A stretch of 45,088 nucleotides of DNA. It comes from an uncultured Propionibacteriaceae bacterium (GTDB lineage: Bacteria > Actinomycetota > Actinomycetes > Propionibacteriales > Propionibacteriaceae). Position numbers and translations under genes: made by a program. The notes under the pieces were generated by a model. It was not told the DNA's origin, searched no databases, and was given only the letters and a program-made list of their open reading frames with translations. Positions within the stretch are counted from its first letter, which is position 1; the number at the start of each line of letters is the position of its first letter. The DNA is taken from the NCBI GenBank assembly GCA_938012815.1, contig CALLVV010000073.1:1-45088 (forward strand), given 5' to 3'. Below are positions 15,981 through 24,831 of the stretch, piece by piece.

Positions 15981-16289
15981 GTGCTTGCGATCTCCCGGTT
16001 CCGTGAAGTCGACGAGGAACTCGCCGAGGGTTTGCGAACGGTAGCCGAGTTCTGGCGTTCCCGCCCGGGATGCCTCGGTGTGGATCTGGTGGCCAACCTG
16101 GACGAGCCCGACCTGTGGGCGCTGGTGAGCAGGTGGCGTGACGTCGGGAGCTACCGGCGAGCCTTGTCCGGCAACGAGACGAAGTTGCTGCTGACCCCCG
16201 TGCTGTTGCGCGCCGTGGACGAGCCCTCCGCGTATCTCGATCCCGACGAACTGATCGGGGATGAGGATCCGTGGCTCGGTGGTTCCTGA
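15981..16289 (+). CDS. Small antibiotic biosynthesis monooxygenase (ABM) domain-like protein
   Basis: A 102-residue protein whose pattern (LAISRFREVDEELAEGLRTVAEFWRSRPGCLGVDLVANLDEPDLWALVSRWRDVGSYRRAL) fits the ferredoxin-like ABM fold used by many small monooxygenases and stress proteins. The start is GTG 15981 with weak ribosome binding. Substrate and partner are unknown. It is divergent from znuA across the Zur box, so zinc regulation is possible but unproven. It precedes the alpha-galactosidase by 59 bases containing an inverted repeat. Confidence 0.7.
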   Translation: MLAISRFREVDEELAEGLRTVAEFWRSRPGCLGVDLVANLDEPDLWALVSRWRDVGSYRRALSGNETKLLLTPVLLRAVDEPSAYLDPDELIGDEDPWLGGS

Positions 16290-16313
16290 AAGGTTGGGGG
16301 AGGGCTACCCTTC

Positions 16314-16338
16314 AATAACTTCAATGTCGAAAATTATT
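16314..16338 (+). promoter_or_regulatory. AT-rich inverted repeat, candidate operator of the alpha-galactosidase
   Basis: The arms AATAACTTC (16314-16322) and AAAATTATT (16330-16338) are inverted with 7 of 9 matches around a seven-base spacer. This is an abrupt AT-rich island in GC-rich DNA, one base before the AGGAGG ribosome site. It suits a repressor operator, and the ROK protein at 20694 is the obvious candidate ligand-sensing repressor. Confidence 0.5.
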
Positions 16339-16348
16339 AGGAGGGGAT

Positions 16349-18493
16349 GTGCGCTCGCGAATCGTCCTTCGTTCCGCTGGGGTTGCGCTGCTGCTGACGG
16401 CCGGCCCGGACGGTATGCCCGAGGTGGTGCACTGGGGCGGTGATCCGGGGGAGGTCTCGGAGACCGGATTCGATGATCTACGGCTGGGAGCCGCCTGGAT
16501 GATCCCCGGGAACTCCGTCGACCTTGGCCCACGACTGGGGATCATCCCCGAGGCTCGGTACGGCTGGACCGGGACGCCGGGCCTGATCGGCTCCCGGGAG
16601 GGCAGGGCCTGGAGCCCCGGCTGGCGGGTGAGCGAGGTGCGCGTCGATGGGAGACCCGCCGGGGGTTTCGTCTCCGCGGGATCCGCGACGGTTGAGTACG
16701 CGCTGGAGGCGGTTTCCGCCGGGCTGCGGATGCTGCTGACCGTCGAGCTGCTGCCAACCGGTTTGGTGAGGTCCCGCGCCACTTTGACCAACGCGGGGGA
16801 GGACGTCTTCGAACTGACGGAACTGACCCTGCGGATGCCGGTGCCCGGCCAGGCCCGCGAACTCATGGACTTCGGGGGGCGCTGGGCGGCCGAGCGGATG
16901 CCGCAGCGCCGCTCGTTCGCGATGGGGGCGCACCGCAGGGAGGGCCGCCACGGCAGGACCGGCGCTGATGCGGCATTCGTGCTCAGCCTGGGTGAGGAGG
17001 GGTTCGGATACCAGGACGGTGAGATCTGGGCCTGTCACGTGGCCTGGAGCGGGAACCACGTCCACATCGCCGAACGGGATTTCGTGGGGACCCAGCTCAT
17101 CGGGGGCGGCGAACTGCTCCTGCCCGGGGAGGGGCGCTTGGCGGCGGGGGAGGGGTACACCTCACCCTGGGTCTATTTCAACCACGCCATCGGCCTGGAC
17201 GCCCAGGCCGACCGTTTCCATTGGCACCTGCGCTCCTTGCCCGTGCACCCCGGCCCCGAGCGCCCGGTGAGCCTGAACGTTTGGGAGGCGGTCTACTTCG
17301 ACCACGACCCCGCACGCCTGATCGACCTGGCGGAGCGCGCCGCCGCCCTCGGGGTGGAGCGTTACGTGCTCGACGACGGCTGGTTCGGTGCCCGCCGCGA
17401 CGATCACGCCGGGCTCGGCGACTGGGTGGTCAGCCCCGAGGTGTGGCCGGACGGTTTGCACCCGCTGGTGAACCGGGTGACGGAGCTCGGCATGCAGTTC
17501 GGCCTCTGGTTCGAACCCGAGATGGTCAACCTTGACTCCGACGTGGCCCGAGCGCACCCGGAATGGCTGATGCAGCTCGACGACCGGCTGCCCTTGGAGG
17601 GTCGGTTCCAGCAGGTGCTCAACCTGTCGATTCCCGGCGCCTACGAGCACGTTCTGGGGCAGATGTCGACCATCCTGGAGGAGTACGCCATCTCCTACGT
17701 CAAGTGGGATCACAACCGCGACCTCAATGACGCAGGCACCGCTCCCGACGGGCGCCCGGCCGTCGCGGCGCAGACGCGCGCCTTCTACGCGCTGCTCGAC
17801 GAACTGCGCCGGCGCTTCCCGCAGGTCGAGTTCGAGTCCTGCTCTTCGGGAGGTTCCCGGATCGACCTGGAAGTGATGGAACGCGCGGAACGCGTGTGGG
17901 TCTCCGACAACATCGACCCCGACGACCGGCAGCGGATGCTCTGGTGGACCTCCCAGCTGCTGCCCGCGGAATTGATGGGGTCGCACATCGCCTCGGGGCG
18001 CTCCCACGTCACGGGGCGTTGGCACGACCTCAACCATCGCGCCGCCACCGCGGTCTTCGGACACCTCGGGATCGAGTGGGACCTGGCCCGGGCCTCGGAG
18101 GAGGAAATCGCCGAGCTGGCCTGGTGGATCGCTTGGTACAAGGAACACCGCGAGCGGCTGCTGACCGGGCGGCTGGTGCGGGTGGCCATGCCGGACCCCG
18201 GGGTCTGGTTCAAGGGCGTGGTCAACGAGTTGGGGGGGATCTACTCCCTCTCGATGCTCGAGGCGACGCCCGCGGTGAACCTCGGTGTGCTGAGATTCCC
18301 GGGCCTGGAACCCGGGCCGCGCTACCGGATCCAGGTCATCGAGCGCCCCGCGCTGGCGCCGGCCCACCAGGTGCCCTGGCTCAACGCCGGGCATCCCCTT
18401 GAACTGACGGGGGCGCAGTTGAAGCGTGTCGGCCTGCGGGCCCCGGTGCTCCGGCCGGCCACAACCGTCCTGTTCGTCGTCACGAAGGTCTGA
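16349..18493 (+). CDS. Alpha-galactosidase, glycoside hydrolase family 36
   Basis: A 714-residue cytoplasmic enzyme without signal peptide, hydrolysing terminal alpha-1,6-galactosyl units of melibiose/raffinose-type sugars. The N-terminal beta-supersandwich (to about residue 310) is followed by the TIM barrel: LDDGWFGARRDDHAGLGDW, the LHPLVNRVTELGMQFGLWFEPEMVN segment, and the nucleophile D454 in YVKWDHNRD. The acid/base is probably D520 in VSDNIDP; CSSGGSRID lies between. The start is GTG 16349 with AGGAGG four bases upstream; an overlapping ATG at 16347 is out of frame. It is intact although the importer genes after it are broken. Confidence 0.93.
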   Translation: MRSRIVLRSAGVALLLTAGPDGMPEVVHWGGDPGEVSETGFDDLRLGAAWMIPGNSVDLGPRLGIIPEARYGWTGTPGLIGSREGRAWSPGWRVSEVRVDGRPAGGFVSAGSATVEYALEAVSAGLRMLLTVELLPTGLVRSRATLTNAGEDVFELTELTLRMPVPGQARELMDFGGRWAAERMPQRRSFAMGAHRREGRHGRTGADAAFVLSLGEEGFGYQDGEIWACHVAWSGNHVHIAERDFVGTQLIGGGELLLPGEGRLAAGEGYTSPWVYFNHAIGLDAQADRFHWHLRSLPVHPGPERPVSLNVWEAVYFDHDPARLIDLAERAAALGVERYVLDDGWFGARRDDHAGLGDWVVSPEVWPDGLHPLVNRVTELGMQFGLWFEPEMVNLDSDVARAHPEWLMQLDDRLPLEGRFQQVLNLSIPGAYEHVLGQMSTILEEYAISYVKWDHNRDLNDAGTAPDGRPAVAAQTRAFYALLDELRRRFPQVEFESCSSGGSRIDLEVMERAERVWVSDNIDPDDRQRMLWWTSQLLPAELMGSHIASGRSHVTGRWHDLNHRAATAVFGHLGIEWDLARASEEEIAELAWWIAWYKEHRERLLTGRLVRVAMPDPGVWFKGVVNELGGIYSLSMLEATPAVNLGVLRFPGLEPGPRYRIQVIERPALAPAHQVPWLNAGHPLELTGAQLKRVGLRAPVLRPATTVLFVVTKV

Positions 18494-18571
18494 AAATCTG
18501 GCTCAGAGGGGCTTGCGCCACGATATATCTCTGTCTCAGAATTAAGTCATTCGTACCAATGGAGGTATGTC

Positions 18572-19494
18572 ATGACCAGTCCAGAACTGCCAGTGTCCGG
18601 CCGGGTGGGCGCTGGCAAGAAAGGTAGGAGCGATCTGCTCCTCGCCGTGGCGGTGATTGCGCCCGCGTTCGTCTGGTTCATCGTTTTCCTGCTGTGGCCG
18701 ACGCTGAACGGCATCTGGCTCAGTTTCGCCAACTACAACCTGCTGACGCAACCCGAGTTCGTCGGGTTCAAGAACTATCTCCGCATGCTGGAGGACCCAG
18801 TTTTCTGGAACGCGGTAGGCGTCACTGTCTACTACGTGGTGGTCAGAATCGGGGTTCAGACCATGCTGGCCCTGCTCATCGCGGTGTTGATGCACAGGCT
18901 CACCCAGTCCACCTGGGTGCGTTCCATCGTGCTGACCCCGTACCTGGTCTCCAACGTGGTGGCGGCGCTCGTGTTCATGTGGATCCTCGACACCCAGCTG
19001 GGAATCGGGAACCAGGTTCTCGCCTTGATGGGGTCGAACACGATCCCCTTCCTGTCCCAGGAGTCGACGGTCATTCCCACGATCGCGCTGATCAACGTGT
19101 GGCGGCACATGGATACACGGCGCTGCTGATTTTCGCGGGACTGCAGACCATCCCCGAATCCGCCTACGAGGCCGCGCGGGTGGACGGCGCCTCGGAATGG
19201 CGGAGGTTCTGGCGCATCACCATACCGCTGCTGCGCCCGGTCCTGGCCCTGGTGCTGATCATGACGATCATCGGCTCGTTCCAGGTCTTCGACACGGTGG
19301 CGATCGCCACCCAGGGTGGGCCCGTCAACTCGTCGCGGGTGCTCCAGCTTTACATCTACGACATGGCTTTCGGGAGGTTCCAGTTCGGCTATGCGTCCGC
19401 GCTCTCCGTGGCGTTGCTGCTGATTCTCGTGGTGATCACCTTCTTCCACTTCCAGTACCGGCTGACCCGCGCCGGCGAGACCGACCCGAACTGA
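18572..19494 (+). pseudogene. Sugar ABC transporter permease (MalF/UgpA type), frameshifted
   Basis: Starting at ATG 18572 (GGAGG six bases upstream), the frame encodes a normal sugar permease N-terminus: LLLAVAVIAPAFVWFIVFLLWPTLNGIWLSF and helices to INVWRHM, then stops at 19129. The rest continues in another frame from GYTALLIFAGLQTIPESAYEAARVDGASEWRRFW, containing the EAA motif, to the stop at 19494. Restoring one G after ATG at 19109-19111 rejoins the frames exactly. The full protein would be ~307 residues with six helices. Either a true one-base deletion or a base-calling error; damage in the following genes favours real decay. Confidence 0.88.
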
Positions 19495-19504
19495 GGAGCA
19501 CGAG

Positions 19505-19931
19505 ATGTCAACAGCAGCAATCACCGCCCCGGTCCGGGCCAATGAGCACCGTCGTCTCGCATGGGGAAGGATCCCCGCCTGGGTGGTGATGGGGGTCATC
19601 ATGCTGACCACCCCGTTCCCCCTCTACTGGATCCTGCGCACCGCACTGTCCTCGAATTCCTCACTCTACGGCGGTGCCACATCGTGGCTGCCGACCGACT
19701 GAACTTCGTGCTCATCAAACAACTCGGCCTGATCGACACCCTGCTCGGCATCTCCTTGCCGACCATGCTCATGACACCGTTCGCGGTGTTCTTCCTGAGG
19801 CAGTTCTTCATGAACGTGCCCGTTGAGCTGAGGAGGCCGCCCTGCTCGACGGCTCCAGCAAGATCGGCAATTTCTTCCGCCTCATCCTCCCAGTGTCGGC
19901 GGCGCCGATAGCGACCATCTCCCTGCTGACC
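19505..19931 (+). pseudogene. Sugar ABC transporter permease (MalG type), deleted and frameshifted
   Basis: ATG 19505 with GAGGAG upstream starts a normal MalG N-terminus (IPAWVVMGVIMLTTPFPLYWILRTALSS) but stops at 19702. In the next frame the homology resumes far downstream at LNFVLIKQLGLIDTLLGISLPTMLMTPFAVFFLRQFFMN, so roughly 70-90 codons, including two membrane helices, are missing near 19690-19700. A further lost G at about 19830 shifts the EAA loop (EEAALLDGSSKIGNFFRLILP) to the third frame. Homology ends at about TISLLT and fuses into the binding-protein remnant. Clearly non-functional. Confidence 0.88.
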
Positions 19932-20668
19932 GCGGGAACACTGTTCATCAGTGGCTGCGCCGCGAAGGGTGGTGGCCCGGACGGGGTCATCGACGCAGCC
20001 GGTGTCCCCCGGGAACAGCTGACGAACATGAACTGGCATCTCGACGACGGGGCAGCTTCGAGAAGATCATCGCTCACCTGAGAGTGGACGCCAATGGTGT
20101 TCGCGGCGACGAACCGGGATTCGACAGGGACGACGTCGCGGTCTACGGACTCGCATCGGAAGGGGCCGGGGGCGAGAACCTGGGCCAGACCCAGTGGGGA
20201 GCCTACACTGGGTCCATCGGCTGGGAACCCCTGGACAAGAACCCCTGGGGAACCCACTTCAACCTGGATGGCCCCAACTTCCAGAAGACCGTGGCCTGGT
20301 ACTTCGGCCTGGCGGACTCCGTGACCAGATTCGCCGAAGACAAGGAGGCGGCGGGGACGTGGGTGGCCTATCTGGGGTCCTCGGAGTGTCAGATGAAGAT
20401 CGCCGACGCCGGGGTGGTTTTCCCCGCGAGACCCGAGGCGATGGAGCGTCGCATCCAGGCGCGCGACGCCTCTGGGCTGGACGTCACGGCCTTCACCTCG
20501 CACGTGAAGGAGGCCACCACCCAGAACCCGGCGGTGACCATGAACGCTGCCGACGTGGCTGCCCTGACCTCTCCCGGATTCGAGGCGGTTTTCATCGGAC
20601 AGAAGGACGTGAGCTACCTGAGTGAGGTGAACCACCAAGTCAACCGGCTGTTGTCGCTAACATCGTAG
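19932..20668 (+). pseudogene. Sugar-binding lipoprotein (family 1 SBP), remnant with internal deletions
   Basis: The remnant begins with a lipoprotein signal fragment fused in frame to the permease end (AGTLFISGCAAKGGG, Cys at 19956). It jumps at about 19985 to DAAGVPREQLTNMNW, loses one G at about 20050 in a G-run, then continues in another frame: SFEKIIAHLRVDANGVRGDEPGFDRDDVAVYGL, QTQWGAYTGS and KNPWGTHFN. A second gap at about 20320 joins WYFGLADS to the C-terminal part (FAEDKEAAGTWVAYLGSSECQ, VVFPARPEA, LTSPGFEAVFIGQKD). Intact family members are ~430 residues; about half is gone. The order permease-permease-SBP is unusual, since the SBP is normally first. Confidence 0.85.
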
Positions 20669-20693
20669 TGACTACCACCCGAAGGAAAAGCCA

Positions 20694-21776
20694 GTGATTC
20701 TCAACTCCATTGATCCCACGTCGCGACTAGTGGTGCAGACGGTTCTGCGTCACGGCCCGATCGCCAGGGTCGGCGTCGCCCAACGAACCGGCCTGAGTTC
20801 CGGTTCGATGACCAGGTTGACCACTCCGCTGGTCGCGGCGGGGATCCTGAGGGAGCAGAGACCTGTGCCGGTGAAACAGCTCGGACGGCCCGCGCTCCCT
20901 CTGGTGGTGGTCGACGATGCCGCGAGATTCGTCGGGATCAAGGTGATACCAGGGGAGCTGCACGCGGTGGTCACCGGGCTGGCCGGTCACGTGCGGGCCA
21001 CGGATGTCCGCTCTGCCGACACATCCACCCTCGAATCGACGGCGGACGCCGTTGCCCGGATCGTCGAGGACTTCGCCGATCACGAACCCAGCGCAGTTGG
21101 TGTGGCCCTGGCGGCTGCGGTGGATCTGCTCGGTGAGGTGCGTGCCTCGCCCCTGCTCGGCTGGGAGAACGGTAATCTGGCGGCGCTCGTGACCGAGGCC
21201 TGCGGGCTTCCCTGCAAGGCTGCCAACGATGTCGACGCCCTGACGCTCGCCGAGCACTGGGTGGGACACGGGCGCCGTACCCGCAATTTCGCCGTCATCA
21301 CGGTCGGCGCAGGGGTCGGCGCCGGCGCGGTGATCGCTGATGAACTGCTCGTCGGGCACCAGGGCTCGACCGGCATGGTGGGGGAGGCGTGGACCACGTG
21401 GGGGCAGAAATTCCACGACGTCCTGGCCGACGAACCTCTCCGGCTGGCTGCGAGCGAGGCTGCGGGGCGGGAAGTTGCTCTGGCGGAGCTGCGCTTCACC
21501 GACGACCCCGCGGTCTCGGCAGTGCTGGACCGGGCGGCCACTGCCCTGGGTGAACTGGTCGTGCTGGCCAAACAGTTCTGGGGACCGGAGAAGATTCTCC
21601 TGACCGGTGAAGGCATCGTCCACTTCGAGAGCCGCATGGACCTGGTGCGGCGGGTTGTCGTCGACCGACGCTTCGAGGACATCGATCCGCCTGAAATCGT
21701 GGTAACGGAACAGGATTTCCACGCCTGGGCGCGCGGAGCGGCGGCCCTCGCGACCCGGTTGAGTCTCGCGTACTGA
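20694..21776 (+). CDS. ROK family transcriptional regulator
   Basis: A 360-residue regulator. The N-terminal winged helix-turn-helix (residues 5-65) reads LRHGPIARVGVAQRTGLSSGSMTRLTTPLVAAGIL. A ROK/actin-like sugar-binding domain follows (VGVALAAAVDLLGEV, ANDVDALTLAEHWVG, ITVGAGVGAGAVI, GHQGSTGMVGE). The usual CxCGxxGCxE zinc segment after the GE..H motif is absent; the chain passes straight to TTWGQKFHDVL. The start is GTG 20694 with GAAGGA upstream. It probably controls the alpha-galactosidase locus and, unlike the importer, shows no mutations. Confidence 0.9.
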   Translation: MILNSIDPTSRLVVQTVLRHGPIARVGVAQRTGLSSGSMTRLTTPLVAAGILREQRPVPVKQLGRPALPLVVVDDAARFVGIKVIPGELHAVVTGLAGHVRATDVRSADTSTLESTADAVARIVEDFADHEPSAVGVALAAAVDLLGEVRASPLLGWENGNLAALVTEACGLPCKAANDVDALTLAEHWVGHGRRTRNFAVITVGAGVGAGAVIADELLVGHQGSTGMVGEAWTTWGQKFHDVLADEPLRLAASEAAGREVALAELRFTDDPAVSAVLDRAATALGELVVLAKQFWGPEKILLTGEGIVHFESRMDLVRRVVVDRRFEDIDPPEIVVTEQDFHAWARGAAALATRLSLAY

Positions 21777-21781
21777 GGGCA

Positions 21782-22705
21782 TCAACCGAGTTTGATACCT
21801 TTCCCGACGCGATGGGCCAGGCCATCGGCGATGAGGCTCGCGACGCAGCGGTCCAACTGAACGGGGTCGTGCCAGACAAGGTCGTGTGGCAGAATTTCTT
21901 GAGCGGACGCCCGCAAGGACGCCATGATTCGGCCCCTGCACTGACGGTCGGTTCCTGTCCATGGCTGGACGGGGCGAGTGGGACCGTTCCACACGGGACT
22001 GCCGTCAGCAACCCAACGGCAGTGTTCCCGGACCGGGCAGGTGCTGCACACGGGTGATCCGGTCACGCACACCAACGCCCCTAGCTCCATCACCGCTTGC
22101 GACCATGCCGCACATTCGGCATCGCCCTCGGGGAGCCATGCGGTGGCTCGGGCACGCTCGGACACTGTCTCGGTGGGGGCGGGACGGGCCTGACCGTCGG
22201 CCATGCGGGCAAGGACCCGGCGAACATTGACGTCCAGCACCAGCGAGCGCCGTCCGAAAGCGAAAGCCAGGATCGCTGCGGCGGTGTAACGGCCCACGCC
22301 GGGCAGCTCCAGTAGCTCCTGTTCGGTTTCCGGCACCTCGTTCCCACGTGCTGCCAGCTTCCGCGCAGCTTCAAGCAGGCGCAGGGCACGGCGCGGATAT
22401 CCGAGCCGCCCCCACGCTCTCAGCACCTCGTCGGTTCCGGAACGGGCCAGATCCGCCGGGGTGGGCCAGCGTTTCATCCAGCGTCGCCAGGACCCCATCA
22501 CTCTGGAAACCGGGGTTTGCTGGCTCATCACCTCACTTACCAATACACCCCAAGCGCTCACGCCGGGAGCGCGCCACGGCAAGGGCCGTGCGTTCGTGGC
22601 GTACCAGTTTATGACCAGACCGCGGACAGACTCCTTGAAGGCGACATCGGTGGATGCGGATGCCGCGGGTCGCCCCTGACTCTCCCCAGCCCCCACCTCA
22701 ACCAC
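21782..22705 (-). CDS. mutY: A/G-specific adenine DNA glycosylase MutY
   Basis: A 307-residue base-excision repair enzyme that removes adenine opposite 8-oxoguanine. Landmarks: VSEVMSQQTPVSRV with the catalytic Glu, the helix-hairpin-helix ELPGVGRYTAAAIL, the catalytic Asp in VLDVNVRRVLAR, and a 4Fe-4S cluster C-x6-C-x2-C-x5-C in CVTGSPVCSTCPVREHC. The C-terminal part is short, without the full NUDIX-like 8-oxoG domain of E. coli MutY, as in other actinobacteria. The start is GTG 22705 with GAGGGG upstream, 18 bases after the M3 peptidase stop, so likely co-transcribed. It converges on the ROK gene with five bases between. Confidence 0.94.
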   Translation of the reverse strand: MVEVGAGESQGRPAASASTDVAFKESVRGLVINWYATNARPLPWRAPGVSAWGVLVSEVMSQQTPVSRVMGSWRRWMKRWPTPADLARSGTDEVLRAWGRLGYPRRALRLLEAARKLAARGNEVPETEQELLELPGVGRYTAAAILAFAFGRRSLVLDVNVRRVLARMADGQARPAPTETVSERARATAWLPEGDAECAAWSQAVMELGALVCVTGSPVCSTCPVREHCRWVADGSPVWNGPTRPVQPWTGTDRQCRGRIMASLRASAQEILPHDLVWHDPVQLDRCVASLIADGLAHRVGKGIKLG

Positions 22706-22723
22706 AGTGGCCCCTCATGCTGC

Positions 22724-24775
22724 TCACCGCTGCTCGACGGGTAGGCCCTTGCGGCGCAGCAGGTGCGACACATCGGGGTCCGTCCGGCGGAAATTGCGCC
22801 ACGCCCGCATGGGCTCGATGCTGCCGCCACGTCCCAGCAGCTCGCGACGAAAGTTTTCACCGGCGCTCCGGCACAGGCCGCCGTTTTCCGCGAACCAGGC
22901 GCAGGCATCGGCGTCCAGCACCTCGGCCCACAGGTATCCGTAGTAGGCGGCCGCGTATCCGCCGCCGAAGATGTGACTGAAATAGCAGGAGCGGTAGCGC
23001 GGGGGGACCAGCTCGTGGGCCACCCCGGCCCGTTCCAGCGCCGCGGTTTCGAAGGACTCGACCTCATCCACGGAGGTGGGCAGCTCCTCCAGTGTGGTGG
23101 TGTGCCAGGCCTGGTCCAGCAGCATTGCGGCCACCAGCTCCAAGGTGTGATGTCCCTCGCCCGTGGACCTGGAGTTCCGGAGCCTCGCCACCAGCTTGGC
23201 AGGCAACGGCTCGCCGGTTTCGTGGTGGACCGCGAACCGAGAGATCAGGTTCTCGTCCCACGCCCACAGCTCGTTGACCTGCGAGGGGAACTCCACGAAA
23301 TCGCGGGGAACCGCGGTTCCGGCGCGCGAGGGGTACCTGACCTCGGAGAGCAGGCCGTGGAGGGCGTGGCCGAACTCGTGGAACATCGTGATCACGTTGT
23401 CCCAGGTCAGCAGGCAGGTGGCACCCTCGGTGGGACGGGTGAAATTACATGTGTTCGTCACCACGGGAAGGGCACCGGTCAGGTCCGACTGGTCCACCAC
23501 CGATGTCATCCATGCCCCGCCACGCTTGGTGGGCCTGGTGAACGGATCGAGGATCACCGCGCCCAGCGGGGTGCCGTCGGCCTCGCGGACCTCGTACACC
23601 TCGGAGTCCGGGGTGAAGCCGCGTAGATCGGGTCGCGCGTGGAAGGTGATGGCGTAGAGGGCGGTCGCGGCGGCGAAAACGCCCTCGTGCAGCACCCGGT
23701 GATATTCCAGGTAGGGACGCAGCACGGCCGGGTCGACGGTCTCGGCGGCAGACTGCTTCGCGGCGTAGTGTTCCCAGTCCCAGGCGGCGAGTCTCGCCCC
23801 CGGGATGTCCCTATCCAAGGCCTTCTGCAGCTCGGCGGCCTCGCGGTCGGCGAGCTCAACGGCTCCCGGAGCCACTCGCCCGAGCAGGTCGAGAACGGCC
23901 TCGGTGGTGCGGGCACAGCCGTCGGCCGCCTCCCAGGCCGCGTGGTGTTCGTAGCCCAGGAGTTGGGCGCGTTCGGCGCGGCGTCGCGCGATGCCCAGCA
24001 CCAGCGGCCGGGTGTCGTGTTCGCCCCCCAGCCCCCGCCCCAGGGAGGCCTCCAGGATGCGGCGGCGCAGGTCACGGTTCGTCAGGTTCTCCAACACCGG
24101 CTGGCCCGTGGTGTTGGTCAGCTCGATCAACCAACCCTCCTGCCCGTGGTCCCGGGCGGCCTGCTGGGCGGCGGCGATCCCGTCCTCGTCAAGCCCGGTC
24201 AGCTCCGCGGGGTCGGTGACCAGCACCGCTGCGGCGTTCCTTCCCTCCAACAGGGCCTGTTCGAATGCCACGGACAGCCCGGCCAGTTCCACGTTCAGCT
24301 CCCGCAGGCGCTGCTGTGCATCGGAGTCGAGCGAGATCCCGGAACGTTCGAACTCGCGGATGCGTTCGTCCAGCCAGTAACGATCCTGCTCATCCAAGCC
24401 CACCTCCGCCGCCTCGGCGCGGGCGCGGAGCGCCACCAGGCGGTCGTAGAGGCGCCGGTCAAGCAGGATAGCGTTGCCGTGCTCGGCCAGTTTCGGGGCC
24501 AGCGCGGTCTCGACGGCGGCGCGCTGTTCGTTGGCGTCGGCGGCCTTCACGACCCAGAACGCCGAACCAGCGCGCTCCAGCGTCGTCGAGCCGAGTTCCC
24601 AGGCCGCGATGGTGTTTTCCACGTCGGGTGCCTCGGGGTTTGTGGCGATCGCCTCCAGGGCGGCCCGTTGCTCGGCCAGGCCGACCTCCATTGCCTCCTT
24701 GAAGTGCGCGTCGGTCAGGTTGGCATAGTCGGGAAGTTGGAAGGGCAGCGTCGAGGCGGTCAGCAACGGATTCAT
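22724..24775 (-). CDS. M3 family zinc metallopeptidase (oligopeptidase A / Dcp type)
   Basis: A 683-residue cytoplasmic thimet-type oligopeptidase degrading short peptides. The zinc site HEFGH begins at H466 (MFHEFGHALHGLLSEVRYPS), with the third ligand Glu in DFVEFPSQVNELW downstream. The helical N-terminal half starts LPDYANLTDAHFKEAMEVGLAEQRAALEAIA, and the C-terminal FGGGYAAAYYGYLWAEVLDADAC segment is typical. ATG 24775 was chosen; the frame is open 56 codons further but that extension overlaps the divergent dus gene and looks like antisense filler. Confidence 0.94.
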   Translation of the reverse strand: MNPLLTASTLPFQLPDYANLTDAHFKEAMEVGLAEQRAALEAIATNPEAPDVENTIAAWELGSTTLERAGSAFWVVKAADANEQRAAVETALAPKLAEHGNAILLDRRLYDRLVALRARAEAAEVGLDEQDRYWLDERIREFERSGISLDSDAQQRLRELNVELAGLSVAFEQALLEGRNAAAVLVTDPAELTGLDEDGIAAAQQAARDHGQEGWLIELTNTTGQPVLENLTNRDLRRRILEASLGRGLGGEHDTRPLVLGIARRRAERAQLLGYEHHAAWEAADGCARTTEAVLDLLGRVAPGAVELADREAAELQKALDRDIPGARLAAWDWEHYAAKQSAAETVDPAVLRPYLEYHRVLHEGVFAAATALYAITFHARPDLRGFTPDSEVYEVREADGTPLGAVILDPFTRPTKRGGAWMTSVVDQSDLTGALPVVTNTCNFTRPTEGATCLLTWDNVITMFHEFGHALHGLLSEVRYPSRAGTAVPRDFVEFPSQVNELWAWDENLISRFAVHHETGEPLPAKLVARLRNSRSTGEGHHTLELVAAMLLDQAWHTTTLEELPTSVDEVESFETAALERAGVAHELVPPRYRSCYFSHIFGGGYAAAYYGYLWAEVLDADACAWFAENGGLCRSAGENFRRELLGRGGSIEPMRAWRNFRRTDPDVSHLLRRKGLPVEQR

Positions 24776-24831
24776 GGCCCCATCCAACCATGCGTAGAAT
24801 CGCCCGGTCCGAAACATGGAAGGGGAAACGA

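Noticed and set aside
21782..22705. MutY considered truncated because it lacks a long C-terminal NUDIX-like domain
   Set aside because: All catalytic and Fe-S residues are present and the short form is common in actinobacteria.
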